DNA of 64,000 nt from Cenococcum geophilum 1.58 (GCA_001692895.1 KV748188.1:1054001-1118000), one strand, 5' to 3'. Positions 32,607 through 45,826 are shown, counted from the stretch's first letter. Notes: generated by a model from the letters alone, not told the origin. Translations and numbers: made by a program.

Positions 32607-35600
32607 ATGCCTTCCGACGATTTGATCGACTTCGACATCATCGAAAACCAGAAGGAGAATATTCAGTCTCTTCCAAGCGGGCGCTCTGCAAAAGCTCTTG
32701 CACAGTTGTATTCTCCTTTGTCGCTCGGGACAAAATCTCCTCCTCCTTCGCATACCCAGGACCTTAATAACGCTATCCGACAAGAGTACGAGAAGGAACT
32801 CCTAGCTATTGACGAGTCTGATGACCCACTCGACATTTACGACCGATACGTCAAGTGGACCCTTGATGCATACCCTTCTGCACAGAATACACCGCAATCG
32901 CAACTATCAACACTACTAGAGCGTGCGACGAAGGCCTTCCAATCTTCCACACACTACAGGAACGATCCACGCTACCTCAAGCTGTGGCTCCACTACATTC
33001 GCTTTTTCTCAGACGCCCCACGTGAAGCTTTTGCGTATCTGGCACGACAGAATATTGGAGACGGCCTGGCGCTGTTCTATGAGGAGTTCGCGGCTTGGTT
33101 GGAGAATGCTGGGAGGTGGACACAGGCTGAGGAGGTATACAAGCTAGGTCTAGAACGGGAGGCACGGCCGGTGGAGCGCTTGATGCGCAAATTCGGAGAG
33201 TTCGAACACCGTTTTGCTAGCAGACCGCAAGATGTCCCAGAGCCTACCAGTCCGGCACTACCAACTGTACGCCCGGCGCTGGCGGCGAAGATTGACCCAT
33301 TCTCTCACACACCAACTCCTCCGGTAGACCCGCAGGCTCATAGCCGGACAGCTGCTGGTGCAAGCACATCAAAATCCGGCCGACAGAAACTGGCAATCTT
33401 TTCGGATGCCGACGAACCAGCGAAACCAGGCTCAAGTGGCAGTACAAAGGGATGGGATAGCATCGGGTCACTAGCAGATCGTAAGAAGGAGAACAAGGTG
33501 GAGGCGAAGCCATGGGCTGGTGAGACATTGAAGGCGGGCAAGAAGAACACTGGAGTTCCCAAGATGATGATTTTCAAGGATGAGGTAAGTTAATTCTGGC
33601 TATATCATTCCCTCATTCTCATTGTTTACGGTCACAGGACTAATGGCTGGGGTTGGCTTTGCTTTATGTATTTCAGTCCATATCAGATTCTCTAATCGAA
33701 CCAAAATCACATTCACTGCGTGAGCAACAGCAGACTGTGAACCCAAAGACCGGAAAAACAGAATGCGTGTTTGTCAATTTGGAAGCTGTTTATCCCAATA
33801 TTAGTGATCCAATGGCTGCTGAGTTCTCTTTTGAGGAACTGAGGGCTAAGCATAGAGGGTGGATGGAATATGATTGGGCAGCAATTCGGAAGAAGGAAGA
33901 AATGAAGAAATCCCAGGCTGATGCAGAAAACCGACGGCATGACAAACAGTCTATAACGAAAGAGCCGAAGCAGAGGGCCGGGCACGTCACCGACAAATCA
34001 CGAAGAGAAGGGCGGGTCCAAGCTCTTGCCGCAGGCATTGAGGAGAATCTCGTGCTAAATGATGAAAACACACCCCCTTCACAAACGGAGATTGAAAAGG
34101 TTAACCTAGCCAAGAAAATTCGTAGGGAGGAACGAGCAAATCGGACACGTAAGATCAAGGTTATGGAGGTCCGAGGAGCAACTCAGACTGGTAGGTGGAT
34201 CTGCTTCCATTCCTTTCAAAGAGGGGCTAATGTTACGTAGTTCAAACAAATCTGGCATCTCCAACGGGTCCAAAGTTAAGACGTAAAAAATCAGCTGAAC
34301 CAACAATGACTTTCCACACCCGGGAAGCTATGGATGAGATTTACGGCATTTTCAATCAGCCTTTGAAGACAGAAGGCGACTTGGCAGGAGGGTCTGATAG
34401 TGGGGATGACAGTGAGGATGACGATGACGACGACTATACTAGCGCGGGAGAAAGCACTGGCACAGGGAGAATCTCAGGCACAACCAGCGAATTCGGTGAT
34501 CAGACTGGAGCCGACTTTACTATGAAGACTACCGCAGATGAGGAGCCTGATGAGACCGAAGTCAAGAGCGTTTCGGAATGGTCGGAGTTTACCGCGAGCA
34601 AGCACATTCCCAAAGGCGATCAGCCTGATGGATCTGATGAAGAGACTGAAAATACGCAAGACGAGCCCTTGGAAGTCCACCAAGATCCGCAGGAGGACGC
34701 TCATGAGGGCGATCACGAATTAGCCACACCTACCTCTCCCGAGCCAGGGTCAGTTGCACTACCAACACGATTTGTTCCAATGCCGCCAGAGGACTGCGAG
34801 GTTCCAACGCGGCCTTATCGAGACCAAGCGCAGGTGGCACAAAACAGGCTCCCCTTCATGACGCCAATTGTAGAGAAGACGGAATCATCGATCGGAGCTG
34901 CTACAGCGCTTTCGCAGAAGGACTATTTTGCGATGAAGACACCTTGCCGCCAGAAGGGTGCCCCTACAGTACTTGAACACGATGGGGAGCCTTGGAGCAG
35001 CCCATTTCAAGATGAGCTAGATAGAGCGGGTGAATCCCACGAGAAGATTCCTCAGCCTGCATTACTAGAAAAGAAGAAACTCAAAGCACCACTAGGAGCC
35101 TCCAAAGCGCAGCCCTTAGCAAAGAAAGTTGTAGAGACAAAAGAGACGGTACCCAAGGGTCCGATCATCAAAGATGCGCAATGTAATCCAGTCGATGAAG
35201 CTATTCGAGAGGTCATTTTGAGCCAAGTTCAGCCACCGCTATCTTCGTACGACGGCTATTATGCAGACGCGAGTAAGACTTCGGGGAAAAGCGCTGAGAT
35301 ACGCAAATTCACAAAGGCTGTAACGAAGATGAGCAAGAATGCAAATGACAAGACCGCGACTAATTTGATGGTGATGCCTACTCTTCGATTCGATACGTCT
35401 GAGAGAACCTACTCTGTTAAGAGGGAGCTTGGAAAAGGAGCTTTCGCGCCTGTTTATTTGGTTGAAAGCACGCCCGTGGAAGACGAAGATGAGGAAAGAA
35501 AACCCGCTCAGATGGGCAAAGGAGAATTCGGACTTAAGCGAAATCCGCTCGAAGCTATTAAAATGGAAGATCCACCATCCGCTTGGGAATTCTATATCAT

Positions 35601-36450
35601 CCGTCAGGCCAAGCGCCGTCTGGGCGTTTCTCGACCTGCAGACTCCGTCATCCACGCCTATGAAATGCATCTTTTTAAGGACGAAGGCTTCTTGGTAGAG
35701 GAGTTCCGAGACCAAGGCACACTATTGGACCTTGTCAACATCGCTCGGGCCGATATCAATGGCGGTGGTGTCATGGATGAGCAGGTGGCGATGTTCTTCA
35801 CTGTTGAACTCTTCCGAACTGTAGAGGCTCTCCATACCAAAGGTCTCATCCACGGAGATCTTAAAGCTGATAATGTCCTTGTACGTCTGGACAGTTTACC
35901 GCCAGAAGATTACTGGTCTGCACAATACCAGCGTGATGGCCGAGATGGCTGGGCGGCAAAGGGCGTCACGCTTATCGATTTCGGCCGTGGAATAGATATG
36001 AAGGTCTTCAAACCTGAGGTGCAGTTCATTGCAGATTGGAAGACTAGTGAGGCAGATTGTGCTGAGATGCGCGAGTTGAGACCGTGGACGTACCAGGCTG
36101 ATTACCATGGACTTGCGGGGATCGTACACAGCTTGTTGTTTGGTAAATACATTGAAACTGTCGCAGAGCGTGGGGCGGCGCTGGGCGCTGGAGCCACTAA
36201 GACCTACCGAATCCGGGAGAGTTTGAAGCGGTACTGGCAGACGGAGATTTGGAACGAGGTTTTGGACTTGCTCCTTAATCCATTGATGCACTTGGAGGAA
36301 GAGGAAGGCAGGAAGCTGCCCGTGCTTAAGGGGATGAAAAGTGTGAGGGAGAAGATGGAGGCGTGGCTAGAGGGGAACTGCGAGAAGGGGGTGGGCTTGA
36401 AATCACTGATTCGCCGTATGGAGACGGCTGTAAGGGACAAGAGACGATGA
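32607..36450 (+). CDS. bub1: Spindle checkpoint kinase BUB1/BUBR1 (MadBub) homologue
   Basis: Three exons, 32607-33584, 33677-34190 and 34241-36450, give 1,233 aa. An N-terminal KEN box (residues 16-18) precedes the Mad3/BUB1 region I TPR domain (about 50-180: DIYDRYVKWTLDAYPS, YLKLWLHYIRF). A second KEN lies at 294-296. A Bub3-binding GLEBS motif is near 520-539 (MTFHTREAMDEIY), followed by an acidic linker. The C-terminal kinase domain starts near 888 (LGKGAFAPVYLV; AIKMEDPPSAWEF; HGDLKADN; LIDFGRGIDM) with Lys and both Asp intact, so activity is likely. Such proteins sit at unattached kinetochores, phosphorylate H2A and inhibit APC/C-Cdc20. A Met five codons upstream (32592) is possible. 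Confidence 0.94.
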
Positions 36451-37083
36451 AAGAACTAGGGGTTTTTGGAGTGCTTTCTAGGTGTTTTGGAACATGCATT
36501 TCCTGGAGTCTTGAGTTTGTGGCGCTTGTTTGGCGCTTGTCCGACGCTTGTCCGACGTTTTTCCTACTGAATGATATCCTCTTTTATTAGTTAGCCATTT
36601 AGAATCGTCCTGGAAGCGAATATTTAATCGTAATTGTATTTGGGCTTACTGCGTACCCCAGCACGCTCCCCAGGTCTTGAGTCAAGGACGAAAGTTTAAA
36701 CGAGTAGCAGTGCGTGCGACGCCTTTTCCGTGTTAGGCATTGCTAAGTCTAGAGCATGAGTGATGGCGGCAGCCTTATGCAGAGTCATGGCTGAGCTTCT
36801 GTTTTGCGGCGATCAAATCAATTGTCAATTGTCTTCCTACAGTAATACCAAAATTTATGCCTTTTCTCCCTATCGAACCTGCTAGAATTTGCTAGCCTGT
36901 TATGCTTTGGGGGATGAGGTGAGTTCGGTGTGCGGTGAATCCTCGACGGCAGGCAGGCAACAGACCTCGAACAAACCTCACCTTCTGCCCCTCTATAGCT
37001 GCCTCCGAATACCTCCTAAGCACCACCCGAAACTCACTCTTGCTGGCAGTTGAGAATTACTGTCAACCCCGCGGGCTGCCAGC
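36451..37083. other. Intergenic region
   Basis: About 630 bp between the kinase stop and the CSN3 start. It contains a short tandem GGCGCTTGTCCGACGCTTGT-type repeat near 36528-36556. Presumably terminator plus promoter; no gene seen. Confidence 0.5.
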
Positions 37084-38811
37084 ATGGCCGATCTTCTGAG
37101 CATATTGTTCTCATTCCAACCCGATGCACCAGAGCTAAAGTCCAACCTCGAATATGATCGCCAAGTCCGCAACTTCCTCTCAACGCTTGCGCAAGTGCCC
37201 CCAAATGCTTTCATTAAAGGCGCCGACACTGGCCAAGACCTGTTAGAGGTGATTTACTTCATGACTCATCTCCAGGGACTCTACTAACAAGTGTAGATCC
37301 TCAACCCCACCGTTAACACCATAGCATATCTTTATGCCTTGCTTTACCGAATTCAAGCTTACGGTGAACACCCGAAATCTCTGAAGAACATTCCGGACAG
37401 TCTTCGGCCACAAGGAACACTATGGAGGAAACTCGTGGAATTCCTGGAGACGTTTGACCCAATCCAAGTTCGTTATGTTGGAGGGGACTGGAGGAGAGTG
37501 GTAGAATATGCAGAACGCGTTGCTCGGGTAGTGGGAATGGTATGCGGACTTTCTCTGTGTCTTTAGAGGAACATATGGATTATCTGACGTCGTTTGCAGC
37601 CGGGAGTTGCGATAGCCCCAATACGATCTGCAATGATCCGGCTGGATCCTTCAACAGGCACCTTCACATCTACACATCTGCTCTTTATCCGCCTCTGTCT
37701 TGAAGCCAGAGGATACGTTGCGGCGCTTCCAATCCTCGACAACTATATTCATTGCTTGCCATCTCACATACCAAGGGCAGTCCAGGAGCAGGAAAGCTCT
37801 CTGGCGTGTGCTGATCTCACCAACAGCAGCGATTATATTACCACAAGGTCTGGCCACAGTGAGAAAATAACCATTTCTGATGTACAAGAATACTTCCTTT
37901 TGGGGGCTATGGCATATCTCGGCGTGCGCAAATATAAGCAGGCTCTGCATTTCCTAGAGCATATTCTTGTGTCGCCTGCTGTTAATACTGCTAGCGGGTT
38001 CATGCTAGAGGCATACAAGAAGTGGATCCTGGTAGCTTATCTAGCGGACGGAGCGGTGAGAACTGTTTCTCATTTTACAACGAGCGAGTACTGATAAGAA
38101 ACACAGGTTCTTGCGATTCCAAGGACTGCCAGCTCTTCCGCCATTAAGCAGGTTAGGGCTGCTTCAAAGGCTTACGAAGCTCTTGCGGATGCATTCAAAA
38201 ACATGGAGCATCGCAAACTACATGCTCAAGTCGACATCGGGGCTCCAATATGGGCAGAGGTTCGTACCACCGCAGCTATGTGAAAGAGAGTGCGTATGCT
38301 AATTTCTACATATGTTTAGGACGGTAACCAGGGTCTCGTTAAGGAACTCGTCGATCATTCACGAAGAGTTTATGTATCCAACCTGCAGCGAACTTATTCT
38401 GCCATTCCAGTCTCGGATGTGGCCAATATGCTAAACCAAACGCCAGACCAGGCCGAGGCTTACCTGCAGTCACTGATAGATGGCCGATACTTAAATGCAC
38501 GCATCGACCGCGTAACGAACCCGAAGGAACTCGTGGTTCTTCGATTTTTCCCAGATCTTACACAAGGGCCTTTGGCTAAGACGGAGAAACAGCAATACAT
38601 AGAGCTCATGGAGCAAACGGAACGTACTAATCTGCTGGCTGAGCAAGTGAAAGCGGCAGACTACCGGTTGAGCCTAACAAAAGAGTATCTCGAGCATTTG
38701 CGGAGACAGAATCGCAAATCAACTCCTAATAATGCAGGGGGGGAAGCCATGGACGTGACGTGGGATGACAATACAGAGCCAGAGGAGGACATGATGGCGG
38801 ACTTGCATTGA
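37084..38811 (+). CDS. csn3: COP9 signalosome subunit 3
   Basis: Five exons (37084-37248, 37297-37539, 37600-38055, 38107-38259, 38320-38811) with introns of 48-60 nt give 502 aa. The N-terminal helical repeats include LLSILFSFQPDAPELKSNL, and the middle holds a TPR-like part (DVQEYFLLGAMAYLGVRKYKQAL). The PCI region is toward the C terminus (ELVDHSRRVYVSNLQRTYSA, then the winged helix with MLNQTPDQAEAYLQSLIDGR). CSN removes NEDD8 from cullins and in filamentous fungi controls development and light response. Intron 4 has the donor GTTCGT. Assignment rests on overall layout and PCI placement. Confidence 0.85.
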
Positions 38812-40134
38812 GATCTTGGAGACGAGCAGTAAATCACTAGATGCATGCGCGATGGGGTTTGGGTGGATCGATCTGCGATGCATTTCCCTGGAGCTCTTCT
38901 TCCAAGGAACACGCAATGATCTAGGGAACATGACTGATGGTGAAGCACGAATTGGAAGCAGTATAACGCCATGATGGGATAGCTGATGCTGAAACGTCGC
39001 AGTATAAGAGTCTAAACAGCTCAGACGTGGGAATGGTTGGACGATGGGCAGACAGCAACAGGTGGTTTGGTAGTTTGTAGAAGCGGACGTGCACACGGCT
39101 TTGTCCATTGCGCGTATCGGAGAATGAAAATTCATGGAAGGTGCCAAGCCGTTCTAATGCTTAATTAATTGTCTATGTCTACACGTTCGATATACTGAGC
39201 ATTGCCGACTTTTGCCTGACTAGTGTGCTGGTTGAGATTGTCTCAGGGCAGCTGACACCGGAACGCAGAGGGTAGGAGCCTCAGCTTAACTATTTCTTCT
39301 GCCCACCAGGGAAAACCACATATACTCTGGTTTAAGTAGAACCAGACAGCGACTCCACTACTAGTCGCTACACATCACAGACGGGTGTCGTGAGCTCTCT
39401 ACTCCAGCCATCCCTTCTGGCTCCAGTCTCATTTCGCTACCTGGTCGTGCATGTGCAGTCGCAAGGACGGCGTCAACAGCACTGACCACAGTTCTCCACA
39501 CTGTCCCCAAAGGCGTATCGTCATCCTCGGCAGACGCAGAGGCCCCGTGCAGCCTCTTCCGACCCCTGACAGGCCGACTCCAGGGCCGACCTCAAACGCT
39601 AGGCAAAGCAGGGAGCCCCAAGACCGAGACCCGAGTGATTCGTCGCGGACGGGCTGTTTCGAGGCGCGAGGCGTGCGGCGTCGGGCACGCAAATGGTTGC
39701 GTAGCCAGCAGTGGAATTTATTGGGGAATCCTAGGGCAGCTGAATATCACGAATCTTGCGGCGTCTAGGTAACCTATTTCTTCAGCGATTCGAGGCGGTC
39801 CTTGGCATCAAGCCACGTCTTTTGCACGCATCTTCTCCTGGTCTAAGGGGAACGGAAACCCCTTGTCGCTTCAGGGTCAGGGCCGCCAGAAGCGTGTTCG
39901 GCAGCCGGACGGCTCTCAGATTCTCCACGACCACATGTCTTTGGATACACAACAGCACCCAACAGCAGCACCGCAGCAGCACCCATCCCGCTGAAATCTT
40001 CCCCGGCTGTATCGCTGTCTGCAACCAGCGTGTTCCTGGAGCCGCCATGCCGTATCTATCATTTGCATGAACTTCGGGTACCTGTGCATAACCGTCACTT
40101 GGCGGGTCTGAGACACTAAGCCAACACCATCAAC
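38812..40134. other. Intergenic region
   Basis: About 1.3 kb, GC-rich toward the 3' side. A 105-codon plus frame at 39451-39768 and overlapping antisense frames are Arg/Pro-rich without recognisable content, more like a long 5' leader than a gene. No repeat or RNA recognised. Confidence 0.45.
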
Positions 40135-43100
40135 ATGTACAATTCCTTATCCCAACCCTCTCTGCCTTCCGATCCTCCAACGGGACCCCTACACCGCCAG
40201 GCCTCGAGGTCCAACTCTGTCTCCTCGTCGGTCGTTACTGTCAAGCGCTCTGCCTCGCTCAAGGACCAGCACCCTGATTCCGCTATACCCTACAAAAAAC
40301 CCACACCGCCTCCGTCGAGACGGCGTTCGAGTGTTGCCCATGTGGCTGTGGAGAGCATTGGTGGCATAAGGGAAGGAATTGGGAACCTCAATCGCTGGTC
40401 GCAGTCGACGACCTCGAGTAAGTCGTCAGCGAAAGAGAAAGACTCGCGCCAAGGCAGTTTTTCGAGACGACTTAGCATCAGCGGCTCACCCTCATTTACC
40501 TCTCTCCATGGATCCTCGGCGCATCAATATTCGCCTCCAAGAAAATCCACCACGAACCCAAGACGCTCGCCGGCATCGAGTCCTCACCAACGCTCCAGAC
40601 CGCATTCCCCAGTATACGACCCCTCGCGATCCGTGACCGCTCTCCCGCCAATATCTACCTTGCCTTTCCTTCCAACCACGGTATACGATCCGAATTTTCC
40701 AAATACTTCCGCGACTGATACGCTCTCCACATCCGGGTTGTATACGCCAAATACATACACGACTGCCGCTTCAACTGATTACTTTAGCCCCAAATCGCAG
40801 AATACAATACAAATCAACAAGCGTCCCTCGTCGCGCAGTAGATTGGGGCAGCCTCCACTTGGTTCACCTCCCGCAACGGTTCTTGAATTAGACGCAAAAT
40901 ACAAAAGTAGCTCTGCCACGCGGCCCTCGACAGGCGCCGGGCGGGAGCCTTCCCAGAATCAAAATCAAAATATCCCTCGAGACAGACGCACTGGATCAAG
41001 GGACAACGAATCAAATCGAAGGACGCGCAGTCACAGTGACGCGAGCAGCAGACTTGACGACGGAATTGCAAACACTCCCCCGCGCAATCGAGAGCGGAGG
41101 GAGAAAGATAAGAAAACGATGCTTTCGAAGGCTTTGCAAAAAGCTAATACCGCAGTTCTGCTTGACCATGCTCAGAATTTTGAGGGAGCGATGGAGGCGT
41201 ATGGGGACGCCTGTAAGTTGTTGCAGCAGGTTATGGTCCGGAGTTCCGGTGAAGAGGATAAAAGGAAGCTGGAGGCAATCGTACGTAAAAACCTTTTATA
41301 CTAGTGATAGTGATGGCTTTACTAACTGTTTTTTACGTGTAGCGCGTGACGTACACGAACCGAATTGAAGAACTTCGACGTCTAGACCCTTCGTACCAAT
41401 CTGCAGCGGGTAAATCCTTACCAGCCAGGCCTATGAGTAATGAGTCGCTGGATGCGGATTCTCAATCCATATTACTGGATGCCACGGAAGATTATGATGA
41501 AGAGCCTGCCATCATCGAAACGGCCACAATGACGAGGATCGTCAATGACAAGTCGGTACAACCGGATCTGGATCCAGAACCTAACCTCCAACCCATGCCA
41601 TTTTCGTTAAGGCTAGAGCAAACGCCGGGCCTCAGGGAGTCTGTATTAACGACGGCAATACGGGAGGTGGAAAGTACAATACCGAACTCTTCACGATTCC
41701 TCCTACAGCCCCCACCAGGGAAGTTGGGCAATGGAGACCGGATCCTAGAACGGACGGGGGCTCTAGAGTCGCCTATGGATAGGAGCTATATGCCCCCGCC
41801 GCTATCTCCTAGGCGGCCCGTATCACCTAATCCCCAGACAAAGAGAGATCCATTTGATGAGCCTGGCGTACAAAAGGCCCTACTACAACCTGACCAAAAT
41901 CCCCCCCAAAAACACTCTAGAGGAAACAGCAGTGAGTCAATATCGTGGCTTGATACGATAGATGAGTCTGGTGGATCTTCTTGTTCTTCCTCGGTGCATT
42001 CTTTATCGCCTGGTGCTGGGCTTCGGCGTAAACACCTTCATACAGGCAGCGGTGCTACAGAAGCCGAGTTTAACGCTGCATTGGATGCAGCTGTAGAGGC
42101 CGCTTACGATGATGGTCTCGAGCCCTTCGAGGAAGATGACCCATTAATACAACCCGACCTCTTCACTAACGCTTTGAGAAAGGTTGAACTTGCAAAGGAG
42201 AGGGTACGTGAGGTAGAAATAGAAGAAGCTATCTCTGCAGCGAGATATCGATATAGGGAAACCCAAAATCGGAACGATTCATTGCCTCATGTGCGAGAGA
42301 GCGCTGAATTCAACCTCCAAGGGGACGAGGCCGAAGAAGAGGAGCGCTTGTTGGATGAAATGACGAAGGAATACATGTTAGACGGTTTCGACTTCGACCT
42401 TCAAACAAAGTCAGCCCTCCCTCGACAGTCTGACTCTAGCGGCTTCTCTGGCACTACTTGGAATAGCTCGGTGTCTTCCAACCGAACGACCGCGGGCACT
42501 TCGCTTTCCACGGTTGCCGAGGTTATTTATCCTTCGAGATTATCACAGAAACCACCGAACCATATGCCACCACCAGTTCCGCCACCAACTGGTGCACTGC
42601 CCTCAATATCCGATTCTACTACTTCGAAGCCCTCTAATTCTCCACCCATAACCATGCCAAGATCATCTAGCGTTAGCGGCAGTCAGGGACCAGGAGTTCG
42701 GAGCAGAAGGCTCTCAGGTCAGAATGCGAAACAACTAAAGATCGAAACGTCTCTACCACCAGTGCCTACACCTTCACTAACCCAGCAACCTTCGATGTCT
42801 AATAAGGATTCAATTCCGGATATACCTCCCATCCCGAAGTCAGCGGGGGCAGCCCTAAATGACAGTGAAAGCATACCGGACCCTGTCTTTAAGATGCCAG
42901 GAATACCAGCTTCCCAGACGTCACAAACTTCTGGGCTCACAGCTCCTTCTCCCATTCCACCTGTGCCAAGTCCCGCCGATACTGCTTTTACTGTCTCTCC
43001 CGCAACGCCTGCTTTGACACAATTGGTGTTGAATGATAGCACGCTTGCCCCGTCATCACCTGGTACCTCCAAATTTCCAGGAAAGTCTTCGAGCTTGGGT

Positions 43101-44387
43101 ACAGGTATTCGAAAGAATAAGTCCTCTGTTAGTCTGAAGAACAGGACCTTATCTATATCAAGTCCCGACGGCTCAGAGGGATCGGTAGGCACCCCTCTAA
43201 GTACCACATTCTCATTCTCTGGACGAAAGCAAAGCAATGCTACATATACCATCCCAACGCCAACGGTGCCAACTTTCAACGTCGAGGGGCTTCCGACTGG
43301 CGGCATGCACCTCTTCGAAAGTGATATACACTCACCCTATAGCCCCGGCTCTCCTAACGCTCTCGCTGTGAACGCCCCTATTCCGCTTGAACCTTGCCCA
43401 GAGTCATACCTCCTACGGCCATTTTGGCTCATGCGATGCTTCTACCAAACTATTGTACACCCTCGTGGTGGCTATCTCTCTACAAAACTCTTCGTTCCTC
43501 GCGATGTGTGGCGTGTTAAAGGTGTTAAGATAAAGAACATTGACGACAAAATATCTAATTGCGACCTTCTCACTGCAGCGCTGCAGAAACTCTCCGGCGT
43601 CGACACGCTAGATGCGGACGCTGTTCTAGAAGAGATGCAGGCGCTTGAGGTTGTGTTAGACCAAGTTCAGACCCAACTCTCGAAGAAACTCGGCAATGAG
43701 GTTGGAGTTCACGGTGTTTCGTCTCTCTTCAAAGATGCACACATGGTTGGCAACAACTCAACTAATCCCGAGAGCTCACAAAGCTCGCATGGATCTGGCT
43801 CACACGATCCTGTGCCTAAGAGTGCCGTCTCACAGAGTATGTCGTACCTCACATCGTGGCGGAAGCTACGGTCAAAGAGTTCGGCTGTGAATCTGAGTGC
43901 GATGGCCGGTGGTAAAGGGGCTGGCAACGAGGTGCCTAAAGACTCGCTGACCATGCCCACGCTGCCTATGACGGGTCTGCCGAATATCCGTTTCGCGAAG
44001 AGGGAAGTGGTAAGCCTTGTATTCGAAGGCCCCAATTCTAGTTATATGGGTAGTTTGGCGAGGTTATTTGATGCGGTCCAGATCTTGGGTGAGTTCAGCG
44101 TCTACGATACATTTCCTCTATTAATCCTAGACTTATGTTTCCTTACGCCCACTTATGGTACTATCGGAGTGTATCTACGTACTGACAGTTTCAAAATAGA
44201 TCAAATCGCCCGCCAAGTCGAAGACCCAGGCCTCAAGCACTCGTCACCTACACACGTCGGGCTAGACCTTAGCATGCGCCACGCTGCCGAATTCTTCGGC
44301 TTCTACATCTGCCGCTTCGTCCTTACTGACGTAGCCATGATGCTTGATAAATTCGTTAAGAGGGGGAGCGAGTGGGTGTTAGTGTAG
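40135..44387 (+). CDS. Large fungal MIT-domain protein
   Basis: Three exons, 40135-41280, 41343-44088 and 44200-44387, give about 1,359 aa. The first 320 residues are Ser/Pro/Arg-rich and probably disordered. A MIT domain spans about 326-400 (SKALQKANTAVLLDHAQNFE, then AYGDACKLLQQV), split by intron 1 (41281-41342). A long low-complexity middle follows, then a conserved C-terminal domain (LLRPFWLMRCFYQTIVHPRG; HAAEFFGFYICRFVL; LDKFVKRGSEWVL). MIT domains bind ESCRT-III tails, suggesting a role in membrane remodelling. Intron 2 (44089-44199) is 111 nt and stop-free in frame; removing it joins VQIL to DQIARQVEDPG, which reads as a continuous helix. Confidence 0.87.
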
Positions 44388-45001
44388 CCTTTCCATTTAA
44401 AGTTGAAAAGCATGGTATAAATTTGATGAAGGTGAATACGGGAGAGGATGAAGGTTATACGACGGACTAATTTTGGACTAATGAATTGATTGGGTCAGCA
44501 TAGCATTGCATCTGCCGGGGGGTATTATAGTGAATACAATGACTGGAAGGCCTCGCATTTTCTTCTTTTGTTTTGATTGGAATGTACGCTTTGGCATTGT
44601 ACGGAATCGACGGCATTGAACGGGTGGCAAGGAGGCTGTTTTGATGACCTTTCCCCACCTCTACATCGTTCGCGTAACTTTTTTTTCACACGGCGATGTT
44701 TTTTATACCTCATTTTATTACACGGTCTAACTGCTCTTCTTCCTTTGCTATCATGGGGGGATTCGAGCGCGGCGTCCTAGGCGCTCTCTTTGTCACCTTT
44801 TCTCATTTCGGTTCGGTTTAGTCGCGTCTTGCTGGCGAGTATGATATCCCCCTTTTGCTTTTCCCCCCACTGAGCCTCGAGTTCATCGGCTTCCCTGCTA
44901 CATTTCCGGTCGCTCGCTCTATCGTTCGTTAGATTGGCTGACGGCTTGCCTAGCCACTTGGGTCTGTGTTGATAGTTGCCCGTGGCAGGGTGAACCACTC
45001 A
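44388..45001. other. Intergenic region
   Basis: About 600 bp of 3' flanking sequence after the MIT gene, facing the end of a minus-strand ORF. No gene I can support. Confidence 0.5.
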
Positions 45002-45826
45002 TTAGACCCTTTCTTTTTGTTTGTTGGTATTTAGTACAAGAGAGGATAAATGGCCACCACCTCCTGCTGCTTTTGCTGCTATTAGCAAATATACCAAGCT
45101 AGAACACTTCCACTTTTGTTCACTCATGCCATCATTTTCCACTGTGAAACAAGACTTGAAACCGAGAATAGAAACGGATCTGATTACAAAGTAGCGTTTC
45201 ACGGATTCAATCACAGTGCGCAGCTTCCTCCTCACGACAAAACAACACCATAGCAACACCCTCATCCGCGCACTCCGCAACGCGCGTCGCACCACCCATG
45301 CCCGCACCCGGCCTTTCAAGTTCTCGTGCGCGATTAAGCCCACGGCCCGATTGAGCGCCTGACTACCCTGCCGACACGCCACTTCCTGACACCGCTTGTG
45401 CACGGTATACCTTCCGAACATTGTGCGTTGCGTGACAGTATCTTCGCCGCGTCGTATTGCGCCATCGATGACTCGCGCGCCTCCCTCGGCGCTCCTCCGC
45501 ACTGGCGCTATGGGGACACCGCGCCGCCGCCGACCGGGGTAGTTAGGGATCCTGCTCCATGCAGCCTGGGCGTCGGAGTATACATGAGTGTTTGAGAGGG
45601 TGATCGGTGAGAGAGAAAATTGCAATGTTGGCGTTATGTCTGTAGGAAGGTAATGGTGCAAGAGAAACACTGATAAGGAATTTGATGATAGAAAGAAAGC
45701 GAGGAGATGGGATGCATTATAAACGTGGACTAGCGTGGTTGGACTCAGGGGAGGAAGGAAGGATCGTTGTATATGAGCAAGTAAGTGTCTAGGGATAGAA
45801 GTAGAATCCTCGACGCACACCAGCAA
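45002..45826 (-). CDS. Uncharacterised 274-codon reading frame
   Basis: An uninterrupted minus-strand frame, convergent with the MIT gene. The N-terminal third is hydrophobic and Leu/Ser-rich (HLLAFFLSSNSLSVFLLHHY). The middle is strongly basic (GRRRRGVP, VRAWVVRRALRSARMRV). There is no recognisable domain, and the mixed composition is unlike its neighbours, so chance openness in a GC-balanced stretch is quite possible. I do not recognise it. Confidence 0.35.
   Translation of the reverse strand: MLVCVEDSTSIPRHLLAHIQRSFLPPLSPTTLVHVYNASHLLAFFLSSNSLSVFLLHHYLPTDITPTLQFSLSPITLSNTHVYSDAQAAWSRIPNYPGRRRRGVPIAPVRRSAEGGARVIDGAIRRGEDTVTQRTMFGRYTVHKRCQEVACRQGSQALNRAVGLIAHENLKGRVRAWVVRRALRSARMRVLLWCCFVVRRKLRTVIESVKRYFVIRSVSILGFKSCFTVENDGMSEQKWKCSSLVYLLIAAKAAGGGGHLSSLVLNTNKQKERV

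Noticed and set aside
39451..40070. Arg/Pro-rich frames upstream of the MIT gene
   Set aside because: Overlapping frames on both strands, no domain, and likely part of the upstream leader or promoter.
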